In this document: positions 37,022 to 45,721 of the stretch, one piece after another
Numbering within the stretch: position 1 is the stretch's first letter
Layout: every line of letters starts with the position of its first letter
Assembly (NCBI GenBank): GCA_963750045.1
Contig: CAVVPD010000009.1
Coordinates: 186,001 to 250,000, forward strand
Length of the DNA: 64,000 nt
Source of the DNA: DASUAS01 sp963750045
Lineage (GTDB): Bacteria > Actinomycetota > Acidimicrobiia > IMCC26256 > DASPTH01
Direction of reading: 5' to 3'
The notes under the pieces: model-generated
Databases searched by the model: none
Told to the model about the DNA's origin: nothing
What the model saw: only the letters and a program-made list of their open reading frames with translations
Program-made: the position numbers and the translations under genes

Positions 37022-37947
37022 ACCCGGCCACCGCACCCGCGGTGGAGGTGCTCGCACCGTGGCGGGAGCGATTCTCGCAGGAGGTGCGACGGCTCAGTGC
37101 GCCCGTCGCGGTGGGGTGCTCCGGTGGCGCCGACTCGGTCGCGCTGCTCGCGCTCGCGGCTGATGCAGGGTTGGAGCCGGTCGCGGTACATGTCGACCAT
37201 GGCTTGCGCGCGGGCAGCGAACGGGAGGCCGACGCCGTCGCCGCGGTGGCCGCGGAGCTCGGCGCCGGTTTCCACGCGCGGCGCGCGCCCGTGGCCAGGG
37301 GTTCGAATCTCGAAGCGCGCGCTCGCGTCCGCCGGTACGAGGCGCTGGAGCGTGCTCGCCTCACGCTCGGGGCCGACGTCGTGCTCGTCGGCCATACTGC
37401 CGATGACCAGGCGGAGACCGTTCTCCTCAACGTGTTGCGAGGAGCAGCCGGTGCGGGCCTCGCCGGCATGTCGCCGCGCCGTGATCGCGTGGTGCGTCCC
37501 CTGCTCGGGATGCGGCGCACCGAGACCCGGGCCATCTGCGACGCGCTCGCGCTCGCGGTGCTCGACGACCCGATGAACCACGATGTCGAGTTCCGGCGCG
37601 TGGCGATCAGGCGTGAGATCCTCCCGATGCTGTCCACCCTCGCGGCCCGCGACCTCGTGCCCGTCCTGGCCCGCCAGGCCGACATCCTCCGTTCAGAATC
37701 CGAGTTCCTCGACGCACTCGCGGCCACGGCGTGGCCCGACGGCGAACCGCCCACCGCCGCCGCGCTCAACGCGCTCCCGTTGGTGTTGGCCCGCCGGGCG
37801 GTGCGGACCTGGCTCGGAACCCCGCCGCCGTCGTCGTCGGAGGTCGACCGCGTGTTGGCGGTCGCGTCGGGTGCATCGCGCGGCGCCGAGCTCGCGGGAG
37901 GGCGCGCGGTGCGTCGATCCGGCGGTCGTCTCTCGCTCACGCGCTAG
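37018..37947 (+). CDS. tilS: tRNA(Ile)-lysidine synthase
   Basis: A 309-residue enzyme that converts C34 of the CAU-anticodon tRNA-Ile to lysidine. The PP-loop VGCSGGADSVALLALA lies at residues 32-47, followed by VHVDHGLR and GHTADDQAETVLLNVLRG. The C-terminal part is short, as is common in actinobacterial TilS. The GTG start overlaps the zincin stop by four bases. Confidence 0.9.
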   Translation: MNPATAPAVEVLAPWRERFSQEVRRLSAPVAVGCSGGADSVALLALAADAGLEPVAVHVDHGLRAGSEREADAVAAVAAELGAGFHARRAPVARGSNLEARARVRRYEALERARLTLGADVVLVGHTADDQAETVLLNVLRGAAGAGLAGMSPRRDRVVRPLLGMRRTETRAICDALALAVLDDPMNHDVEFRRVAIRREILPMLSTLAARDLVPVLARQADILRSESEFLDALAATAWPDGEPPTAAALNALPLVLARRAVRTWLGTPPPSSSEVDRVLAVASGASRGAELAGGRAVRRSGGRLSLTR

Positions 37948-37958
37948 CTTCACGTCCC

Positions 37959-38498
37959 GTGGACGGGAACGCGATCGGTCGCATCGTCGTCAGCGAAGAC
38001 GAATTGCAGGCCCGGATCCACGAGCTGGGCAAGGAGCTGACCTCCGACTACGCGGGTCGTCCTCCGTTGCTCGTCGGCGTCCTCAAGGGCGCGTTCGTCT
38101 TCATGAGCGATCTGTCGCGCGCGATCGATCTCCCCGTCGAGTTCGACTTCATGGCCGTGTCGTCGTACGGATCCGCGACGCGCTCGAGTGGCGTCGTGCG
38201 CATCCTCAAGGACCTCGACCTCGATCTCACCGATCGCCACGTCGTGATCGTCGAGGACATCGTCGACTCCGGCTTGACGCTCGCCTACCTCCGGAAGAAT
38301 CTGGCGGCGCGCGGTCCTGCATCCATGGAAGTCTCCGCGCTGCTGGTGAAGGAAGGTCTGCAACGCGTGGACCTCGATCTCAAGTACGTGGGCTTCACGA
38401 TCCCCCCGACGTTCGTTGTGGGCTATGGCCTCGACGTGGGCGAGAAGTACCGCAACCTCCCGTTCATCGCCGAGTACGCGGGTAGCGAACCCGTCTGA
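37959..38498 (+). CDS. hpt: Hypoxanthine phosphoribosyltransferase
   Basis: A 179-residue purine-salvage enzyme making IMP or GMP from hypoxanthine or guanine and PRPP. The PRPP-binding motif VVIVEDIVDSGLTL is clear, and the flexible loop begins in SSYGSATRSSGVVR. VGYGLDVGEKYRNLPFI is the C-terminal purine-site signature. GTG 37959 lies 11 bp after tilS. The tilS-hpt-ftsH order is widely conserved. Confidence 0.93.
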   Translation: MDGNAIGRIVVSEDELQARIHELGKELTSDYAGRPPLLVGVLKGAFVFMSDLSRAIDLPVEFDFMAVSSYGSATRSSGVVRILKDLDLDLTDRHVVIVEDIVDSGLTLAYLRKNLAARGPASMEVSALLVKEGLQRVDLDLKYVGFTIPPTFVVGYGLDVGEKYRNLPFIAEYAGSEPV

Positions 38499-38579
38499 GC
38501 TGCACCCCCGGCGCCTCGGAACTCGGGGTCCGGTGAGCCGCTAGATTGAGGCGGCCGCCGTCTCGTCTCCGGAGTCCCC

Positions 38580-40514
38580 GTGACCAAGCTGCGCCGCAGC
38601 GTCGCACTCGTCGTCGTCGTGGCGGCCGTCCTCGTCTTCTTCGGCCTGCGCGCGCTGACGAGTGGTGACGGGCCGGAGAAGATTCCGCTCGACAAGTACA
38701 CGCGTGAGCTGGAGAACGGCAAGGTGGCGAGCGCCACCATCCACGACCAGGACCACACCGTCACCGGGAAGCTCGCCGACGGCACCGAGTACACCGTCGA
38801 CTTCCCCGGGCAGTACACGGCGCGGCTGACCCAGGATGTCGTCGACGCCGGCGTCGACACGTTCGACACCGATCACCAGAGCCAGAACCCGTGGCTGAGC
38901 CTCCTCTACGGCCTGCTGCCCTTCGTGCTGCTCGCGCTCGTGCTGATGTGGGTGCTCGGTCAGGTGCAAGGCGGCGGCAACCGCATCATGGGATTCGGCA
39001 AGGCCCGCGCCAAGACCCTCTCGAAGGACCAACCGAAGGTCACGTTCGCCGACGTCGCGGGCCTCGACGAAGCGGTCGAGGAGCTGGAGGAGATCAGGGA
39101 GTTCCTCGAGTCGCCCGCCAAGTTCCAGCAGATGGGCGCGAAGATCCCGAAGGGTGTGCTGCTCTATGGGCCGCCGGGCACGGGCAAGACGCTGCTGGCC
39201 AAAGCGGTCGCCGGCGAAGCCGGCGTCCCGTTCTTCTCGATCAGCGGCTCCGACTTCGTCGAGATGTTCGTCGGCGTGGGTGCGTCGCGGGTCCGCGATC
39301 TGTTCGAGCAGGCCAAGGCCGCCGCCCCCGCCATCATCTTCGTCGACGAGATCGACGCGGTCGGCCGGCACCGCGGCGCCGGGCTCGGGGGCGGCCACGA
39401 CGAACGCGAGCAGACACTCAACCAGTTGTTGGTGGAGATGGACGGGTTCGACCAGAAGCAGGGGGTGATCCTGCTGGCGTCGACCAACCGGCCCGACATC
39501 CTCGACCCCGCGCTGCTGCGTCCGGGCCGTTTCGACCGCCAGATCGTGGTCGACCGGCCCGACCTCGAAGGCCGCAAGGCGATCCTGGCGGTGCACGGCA
39601 AGCAGAAGCCGCTGGCGCCGGGCGTCGAGCTCGACGTCATCGCCCGGCGCACGCCGGGGTTCACCGGCGCCGACCTCGCCAACCTCATGAACGAGGCCGC
39701 GCTCCTCTCGGCCCGTCACGGCCTCGAGCTCATCGGGCTCCCGCAGCTCGAAGAGGCCATCGACCGCGTGATGGCCGGGCCCGAACGCAAGAGCCGGCTG
39801 ATCTCCGATCGGGAGAAGCGGGTGATCGCGTACCACGAGGGTGGCCACGCGTTGGTCGCGCACGCGCTGCCCAACACCGATCCGGTGCACAAGATCTCGA
39901 TCATCCCCCGCGGCCGCGCGCTCGGCTACACGCTCACGCTGCCGACGGAGGACAAGTTCCTCGTGACGCGAAGCGAGCTCGTCGACGAGCTGGCAATGCT
40001 GCTCGGTGGGCGCACCGCGGAGGAGATGATCTTCGCCGATCCCACCACGGGCGCACAGAACGACATCGATCGCGCCACGACGATCGCCCGTCAGATGGTG
40101 ACGGAGTACGGCATGAGCGACGCGCTCGGCCCGATGCGCTTCGGTCATCCACAGGGCGAGGTGTTCCTCGGGCGCGACTTCAGCACCACGCCTGACTACT
40201 CCGAAGAGGTAGCCGCCGACATCGACAGCGAAGTCCGTGGGCTGATCGACGGCGCGCATCACGCGGCTCGCTCCGTGCTCGTCGACAACCGGGAGATCCT
40301 CGACCGGCTGGCACAAGAGCTGATCGTCCACGAGACGCTCGAGACCGAGCGCGTGCAGGAATTGTTCGCCAACGTGCGGATGTGGGATGCCCGAGCCGAC
40401 GCGGACCCGCGTGCCGGACGCCGCCCAGAGGGCACATCGCCGCCGCCACGCTGGAGCAATTCCGCGGCCGCGTCACGATCCGACCACAACCGCCGTTCCG
40501 GAGGCCCCGCGTGA
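38580..40514 (+). CDS. ftsH: ATP-dependent zinc metalloprotease FtsH
   Basis: A 644-residue membrane AAA protease. Two transmembrane helices (about residues 7-24 and 110-128) flank a small extracytoplasmic domain. The AAA domain has Walker A GPPGTGKT near residue 197, Walker B IIFVDEIDAVG and the second region of homology DPALLRPGRFDRQ. The zinc site HEGGH starts at residue 419. It degrades misfolded and regulatory membrane proteins. The GTG start is 81 bp after hpt, and the stop overlaps the folE GTG. Confidence 0.95.
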   Translation: MTKLRRSVALVVVVAAVLVFFGLRALTSGDGPEKIPLDKYTRELENGKVASATIHDQDHTVTGKLADGTEYTVDFPGQYTARLTQDVVDAGVDTFDTDHQSQNPWLSLLYGLLPFVLLALVLMWVLGQVQGGGNRIMGFGKARAKTLSKDQPKVTFADVAGLDEAVEELEEIREFLESPAKFQQMGAKIPKGVLLYGPPGTGKTLLAKAVAGEAGVPFFSISGSDFVEMFVGVGASRVRDLFEQAKAAAPAIIFVDEIDAVGRHRGAGLGGGHDEREQTLNQLLVEMDGFDQKQGVILLASTNRPDILDPALLRPGRFDRQIVVDRPDLEGRKAILAVHGKQKPLAPGVELDVIARRTPGFTGADLANLMNEAALLSARHGLELIGLPQLEEAIDRVMAGPERKSRLISDREKRVIAYHEGGHALVAHALPNTDPVHKISIIPRGRALGYTLTLPTEDKFLVTRSELVDELAMLLGGRTAEEMIFADPTTGAQNDIDRATTIARQMVTEYGMSDALGPMRFGHPQGEVFLGRDFSTTPDYSEEVAADIDSEVRGLIDGAHHAARSVLVDNREILDRLAQELIVHETLETERVQELFANVRMWDARADADPRAGRRPEGTSPPPRWSNSAAASRSDHNRRSGGPA

Positions 40515-41203
40515 CCGATTCGAGTCCGCTCCACTCAGTCCCCGGGAGCGCGGCCGCGCTCCCCATCGACCGCGAGCGGATCGAGCGAGCCGTCAGGGAG
40601 ATCCTGGAAGCCATCGGTGAGGACCCCGACCGCGATGGCCTCATGCGTACGCCGACGCGCATCGCCAAGATGTACGAGGAGATCTTCGCCGGGCTCTACG
40701 ACGACCCGTCGCGGCATCTCACCGTCACGTTCGAGGCCGACCACGACGAGATGGTGATGGTTCGCGACATCCCCATCCATTCGATGTGCGAACACCACCT
40801 CATTCCGTTCGCCGGCCGTGCACACGTCGCCTACATCCCGGGCGACGACGGACGGATCACCGGGCTGTCGAAGATCGCCCGCCTCGTCGACGGCTTCGCC
40901 AAGCGACCCCAGGTGCAGGAGCGCCTGACCACCCAGATCGCCGACGCGCTGGTCGAGGTGCTCAACCCGAGTGGCGTGTTGGTGATGGTCGAGGCCGAGC
41001 ACTTCTGCATGTCGATGCGCGGCGTGAAGAAGCCCGGTTCGCTGACGATCACGTCCGCGGTACGGGGCCTCTTCAAGAGCAACGCCGCCACCCGGGCCGA
41101 GGCGATGAGCCTCATCACCTACCCAGGAAACCGCCTGTCAGCGCGCGAACGGGGCATTTCGGTCACCGACGCCCGGTACGCACTCCCAGTATCCTGCGTC
41201 CCA
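40511..41203 (+). CDS. folE: GTP cyclohydrolase I (first half of an apparent folE-folP fusion)
   Basis: About 200 residues of GTP cyclohydrolase I, the first step of tetrahydrofolate synthesis. Zinc and active-site motifs are HSMCEHHLIPFAG and EAEHFCMSMRG; GLSKIARLVDGFAKRPQVQERL is the pterin-site helix region. The family normally ends just after RAEAMSLI, but here no stop follows: the frame runs through about 31 linker residues directly into folP. No frame has a stop in this linker, so a single indel would not restore one. The GTG start overlaps the ftsH stop. Confidence 0.88.
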
Positions 41204-42069
41204 ATGTTCGTCTGGTCGTCCGTGTGCGGGGAGCGCCCCGCGGTGATGGGCATCCTCAACGTCACCCCGGATTCCTTCTCCGACGGCGGCCGGTTCCTGG
41301 ATCCGGGCGCCGCGGTCGCGCACGGCCTGAGCATGGTGGCGGCGGGTGCCGATCTCCTCGACGTCGGTGGTGAGTCGACGCGCCCTGGCGCCCAGCCGAT
41401 CGACGAGGCGGAGGAGCTCCGCCGGGTGGTGCCGGTGGTGGCTCGTCTCGCGACCGAGGCGGGGGTGCCGATCAGCGTCGACACCAGCAAGGCGGCCGTG
41501 GCGGCCGCCGCGCTCGACGCCGGCGCGCTCGTGGTGAACGACGTCTCCGCCGCGACCGGCGACCCGGGGATGCTGCCCCTCGTGGCGGCGACTGGCGCCG
41601 GGCTCGTGGTGATGCACATGCAGGGCGAGCCCCGCACGATGCAGGAGGCACCCCGGTACGACGACGTGACCATCGAGGTGGGCGACTTCCTGATGGAGCG
41701 GCTCGCCGCCGCGCGGACGCCGGCGTGGCGCCGGAGGCCTTGTGCGCGGACCCCGGCATCGGGTTCGGCAAGCTCCCACACCACAACCTCGAGCTCCTGG
41801 CGCGAAATTCCGAGCTCGTCGACCGCGTCGAGGTGCCGGTACTGGTCGGCCCGTCCCGCAAGACGTTCATTGGTGCCGTGCTCGCCGCCGCTGCCGGTGA
41901 GCGCACGCCGCGCCCGGCCGGTGCACGGGACGACGGCACGCTGGCGACCATCGTGTGGGCGGTCGATCGCGGCGCGCGCGTCGTGCGCGTGCACGCCGCC
42001 GGTCCCGCGGCCGACGCGCTGCGTCTCCTCGACGCGATGGCTTCCATCGACGCGGACGCCGTCGCGTGA
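41204..42069 (+). CDS. folP: Dihydropteroate synthase (second half of apparent fusion; one frame break)
   Basis: Dihydropteroate synthase joins hydroxymethyl-dihydropterin diphosphate to p-aminobenzoate. Motifs MGILNVTPDSFSDGG, DVGGESTRPGA and PVLVGPSRKTFIG are intact. The frame breaks near 41715 (GCCGCGCGGACG lacks one base), inside the segment before DPGIGFGKLP. An internal ATG at 41204 could serve as a separate start, but it is in frame with folE and has no obvious ribosome site, so either a fusion or a lost stop is possible. Confidence 0.88.
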
Positions 42070-42079
42070 AGGGCCGACC

Positions 42080-42638
42080 ATGAAGGGCCGATGGGCACAG
42101 GGGCTGGAGCCCCGCGCCTTCTGCTGGATCATCAAGGACCGGTTGGCGGCGTCGGAACGGCCTGGTGGCTTCGCCCGCAACCACCGAAAGGTGCGTCGCC
42201 AGGAGGAGCTGATCTGGCTCATCGGCCAGGGCTTCACCCACATCCTCTCGATGCTCGATTCACCCCACAATCTGCACGCCTACGAGGAAGCCGGCATCCC
42301 GCACGCACACGTCCCGATCGGGCGCCACGACGAGTGGAGCGAGCGGCTGCCCGTCCTCTACGCGACGCTGGCGGCCTGGCTCGGAAATCCCGAGCGAGCG
42401 CGTGCTGATCCATCACGAAGAGTTCGGTGAGCGGTTGCTCGGCGTCCTCGCGGGGTACCTCATCTATGTCGGTCTGGTCACCGAGGGGCCTCACGCCGTC
42501 GTCGTGATCGAGAAGATCACGGGCCGCCAACTGGGCTCGGTGGCGCGCGAGATCGTCGCCGTGACGGTGGCCGAAGGGATCGTCGAAGCCCGCATCGCGG
42601 ACAAGAAGACGTCGCCTCGGCGTCGCGCTCGGAGCTGA
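42080..42638 (+). CDS. Dual-specificity-phosphatase-like protein with altered active site (one frame break)
   Basis: About 185 residues between folP and folB. The first part (EELIWLIGQGFTHILSMLDSPHNLHAYEEAGIPHAHVPIG) resembles the N-terminal half of dual-specificity phosphatases. The P-loop would be VLIHHEEFGER followed by the helix LLGVLAGYLIYVGLV; compared with HCx5R, the cysteine is a histidine while the arginine is kept. The frame breaks near 42395 in GCGAGCGCGTG. If correct it is a catalytically dead or altered phosphatase in a folate operon. I recognise the fold only by motif pattern. Confidence 0.5.
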
Positions 42639-42639
42639 C

Positions 42640-42990
42640 ATGGGAACGATCGTCATCAGAGGTCTGCGTGAACTGGGCGTACACGGCGTGCTCCCGGAGG
42701 AGCAGACCCGGCCCCAGCCCTTCGAGGTCGACGTCGAGTTGACCGTCGACCTCAGCACCGCGGGCGAGAGCGACGCGCTCGACGACACCGTCGACTACTC
42801 CGCGGTCGCGGAGGCGGTGAGCCGCGTCGTCACGTCGGAGCGCTACGCGCTGCTCGAGCGGCTCGGCACCCGGATCGCCGAGGTGTGCCGGGTCGACGAG
42901 CGGGTCACGGGGGTCACCGTCACCGTCCGCAAGCTGCATCCGCCCGTGCGCGCCATGGTCGACCACGTCGCGGTGTGCATCCAGCAGTGA
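42640..42990 (+). CDS. folB: Dihydroneopterin aldolase
   Basis: A 116-residue enzyme cleaving dihydroneopterin to 6-hydroxymethyl-dihydropterin. Motifs are GLRELGVHGVLPEEQ, DTVDYSAVAEAV and the C-terminal VTVRKLHPP with the catalytic Lys. Glu and Tyr of the pterin site appear in place. It lies one base after the phosphatase-like gene, and its stop overlaps the folK GTG. Confidence 0.92.
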   Translation: MGTIVIRGLRELGVHGVLPEEQTRPQPFEVDVELTVDLSTAGESDALDDTVDYSAVAEAVSRVVTSERYALLERLGTRIAEVCRVDERVTGVTVTVRKLHPPVRAMVDHVAVCIQQ

Positions 42991-43478
42991 CGCCCGGGCG
43001 GGCGGTGCTGCGCGCGTACCTGGGGATCGGATCGAACCTGGGCGACCGGGCCGCGCACCTCCAGGGCGCGGTCGACGCGCTCGGCCGGGTCGACGGCGTC
43101 CGGATCGTCGGCGTGTCGCGGGTCTACGAGACGTCGCCGGTCGGGGGGCCGCCGCAACCCGACTACCTCAACGCGGTCGTGGCCGTCGACACCGAGCTCA
43201 CCGCCCGGGCGCTGCTCGGAGTGGCGCACGAGGTCGAGGCCGCCGCGGAGCGCGTGCGCACCGTGCGCTGGGGCCCCCGCACACTCGACGTCGACGTCCT
43301 CCTGGTGGGTGACGAACGGGTCGACGAGCCCGATCTCGTCGTGCCGCACCCACGGATGGCCGAACGCGCCTTCGTGATCGTGCCGCTCGCCGATCTGGCG
43401 CCGGAGTGGGAGGGTCGGCTCCCTGCCGACACGGCATCGGTCCGGCCCGCCGGTCTAGCATTGGTGCTGCCCGAGTAG
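42987..43478 (+). CDS. folK: 2-amino-4-hydroxy-6-hydroxymethyldihydropteridine diphosphokinase
   Basis: A 163-residue HPPK that transfers pyrophosphate to hydroxymethyl-dihydropterin. YLGIGSNLGDRAAHLQGA opens the protein, YETSPVGGPPQPDYLNAVV is the substrate loop, and RWGPRTLDVDVLLVGD is the catalytic metal signature. GTG 42987 overlaps the folB stop by four bases. folE, folP, folB and folK complete the pterin branch of folate synthesis in one operon. Confidence 0.94.
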   Translation: MTPGRAVLRAYLGIGSNLGDRAAHLQGAVDALGRVDGVRIVGVSRVYETSPVGGPPQPDYLNAVVAVDTELTARALLGVAHEVEAAAERVRTVRWGPRTLDVDVLLVGDERVDEPDLVVPHPRMAERAFVIVPLADLAPEWEGRLPADTASVRPAGLALVLPE

Positions 43479-43537
43479 ACCGGCACCCTCCCGAGGGGCC
43501 GGAACGAAGAGGCCAGGACGAAGAGGCCAATACGAAG

Positions 43538-44412
43538 ATGATTGGCGTGGACCATCGATCGCAGCGGGCGCTCGCCCTCGTGGGCCCCGGACGAGCCGGC
43601 ACGACCGTCGCGGCCGCGCTCGGTTTCGCGTGGGTGGACGGCGGTCGGCGTCGCGGGCAGGTCCGTGACCGCGCCATCGACGCAGCGTGCTGCCACGCGG
43701 CTCGGCGCGCCGCCGGTCGACGTCGCCGACGCCGGGCACGGCGCCGCGCTCGTGCTCGTCGCCACGCCCGACGCCGCCATCGCCGAGACGGCCGAAGTGC
43801 TCGCCCCGGGACTCGAGCGCGGCGCGCTGGTCGTCCACCTGTCGGGCGCGTGCCCGCTCGACGAGCTCGACAAGTTGCGGCGGGCACGGCCCGACGTCGC
43901 CGTCGGCTCGTTGCACCCGCTGCAGTCGTTGCCGTCGGTCGAGGTGGGGTTGGCGCGCCTGCCCGGCTCGTGGTGCGCTATCGAGGGCTCCGACGCGGTG
44001 GAGCGACTGGCGATCTCGCTCGGATTGCGGCCCTTCCGTGTGGCGCCCGCCGATCGGGTCGAGTACCACGCGGCGGCGACGATCGCCTCGAACCATCTCG
44101 TCGCCCTCCTGGGCCAGGTGACGCGCGTGGCCCGTGACGCCGGCGTACCCCTGGAAGCGCTCTGGCCGCTGGTGCGCGCGACCGTCGACAACGTCGAGAC
44201 GCTCGGCGCGGCGAGACGCGCTCACCGGGCCGGTGGCACGCGGCGACGCCGACACGGTGGCGCGCCATCTCGACGCGGTCCCCGCCGAGGAGCGCGCCGC
44301 GTATTGCGCGCTCGCAACCGAGGCCCTTCGGCTCAGTGGTCGCGACGATGCCCGCATCCGCGACCTGCTCGGACCCCGTTCGCGCTTCGGGGTCGGAGGC
44401 AGTGAGCGATGA
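43538..44412 (+). CDS. Rossmann-fold and DUF2520 domain protein (two frame breaks)
   Basis: A dehydrogenase-like protein of about 290 residues found next to panC in many actinobacteria. The N-terminal Rossmann loop is LVGPGRAGTTVAAAL, LVATPDAAIAETAEVL follows, and the DUF2520 helical domain has SLHPLQSLP and YHAAATIASNHLVALL. It resembles ketopantoate reductase in shape and may work in pantothenate synthesis, which is not proven. Frame breaks lie near 43625 and 44210 (GGCGCGGCGAGA). The stop overlaps the panC ATG (ATGA). Confidence 0.8.
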
Positions 44413-45321
44413 TCACCGTGACGACCATTGCCGAAGCGCGCGCCGCGTGCGACGAGGCGCGCGCGGCCGGGGACCGCGTCGGCTTCGTGCCGACGATGGG
44501 GTTCTTCCACGAAGGCCACCGCTCGCTCATGCGTGCGGCGCGCGAAGGAGAACGACCTCGTGATCGTGAGCCTCTTCGTCAACCCCACGCAGTTCGCGCC
44601 CGGCGAGGATCTCGACGCATATCCGCGCGATCTCGTCGGCGACCGCGCGGCGGCGGAGGCGGAAGGCGTCGATCTCCTCTTCACGCCCAGCACCGCCGAG
44701 GTCTACCCGGAGGGAGCGCGGACCACGGTGCACGTCGGCGGGCTCACCGACGTGTTGTGTGGCGCGAGCCGCCCCGGCCATTTCGACGGCGTGACCACCG
44801 TGGTCGCGAAGCTCTTCGCGATCGTCGGGCCGAGCCGCGCCTACTTCGGGCGCAAGGATGCGCAACAGGTCGCGGTGATCCAACGCATGACCACCGATCT
44901 CGACCTGCCGGTGGAAGTGGTCGGCTGCCCGTTGGTCCGGGAGTCCGACGGTCTGGCCATGTCGAGTCGCAACTCCTACCTCGACCCCGACGAGCGCCGT
45001 GCCGCGGTGATCCTCTCGTCGGCCCTGTACCTCGCCTCCGAGGCCGTGGTCGCCGGTGCGCGCGACCCTCGTGCACTCCGTCGACTCGTCGTCGACACCG
45101 TCGCCAGCGCACCGGCAGTGCACCTCGACTACGCCGAGGTCGTCGACGCGGCGACCCTCGAGCAGGTCGATCAGATCGGGCCCGACACGCTGGTTGCGCT
45201 GGCTGCCCACGTGGGCAAGGCTCGTCTGATCGACAACGTCACGATTTCGTTTCCCGGTGGTACTCCCACCCCAGACCTCGGAGTCCTCATCGCATCGTCC
45301 GGAACCACGGAGGGATCCTGA
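44409..45321 (+). CDS. panC: Pantothenate synthetase (one frame break)
   Basis: An enzyme of about 303 residues joining pantoate and beta-alanine with ATP. Motifs are FVPTMGFFHEGH (the HIGH-like site), LFVNPTQFAPGEDL, YFGRKDAQQVAVI and the KMSKS-like MSSRNSYL. The frame breaks near 44546 in GGCGCGCGAAGG, where one extra base separates MRAAR from ENDLVIVS. The stop overlaps the panD start by one base. Confidence 0.92.
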
Positions 45322-45689
45322 TGCAACGGATCATGATGAAGTCGAAGATCCACCGGGCGACGATCACCGGTGCCGACCTCAACTACGTCGGATCGATCAC
45401 GCTCGATGAACGCCTGATGGAGCTCGCCGACATCCGCGAGCACGAGCAGGTGCACGTGCTCGACATCGACAACGGTGCCCGGTTCGAGACCTACGTCATC
45501 CGTGGTGGTCCGGGCGACGTGATCCTCAACGGCGCCGCCGCGCGCCTCGTCCATCCCGGCGACAAGGTGATCGTGATCACCTACGCGCAGTACGAGGAAG
45601 CCGAGCTCGCCGGGTACGAGCCCGTCGTGGTGCACGTCGACGACGACAACCGGCCCACGATGCACTCGGTACGCGAGGTTGCGCCGTAA
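45321..45689 (+). CDS. panD: Aspartate 1-decarboxylase
   Basis: A 122-residue pyruvoyl enzyme making beta-alanine for PanC. The self-cleavage site is G24-S25 in NYVGSITLD, and Ser25 becomes the pyruvoyl group. Lys9 and Tyr58-region residues (ARFETYVIRG) are conserved. It overlaps panC by one base, so the two enzymes feeding pantothenate are made together. Confidence 0.95.
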   Translation: MQRIMMKSKIHRATITGADLNYVGSITLDERLMELADIREHEQVHVLDIDNGARFETYVIRGGPGDVILNGAAARLVHPGDKVIVITYAQYEEAELAGYEPVVVHVDDDNRPTMHSVREVAP

Positions 45690-45721
45690 CTCGGCGCGAC
45701 CTCGACGAGTCGAACCTCCCG

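Noticed and set aside
43500..43537. Short repeat ACGAAGAGGCCA (two to three copies) before the DUF2520 gene
   Set aside because: The copies are 12 bp or less, purine-rich and sit where a ribosome site is expected; there is not enough to call a regulatory element.
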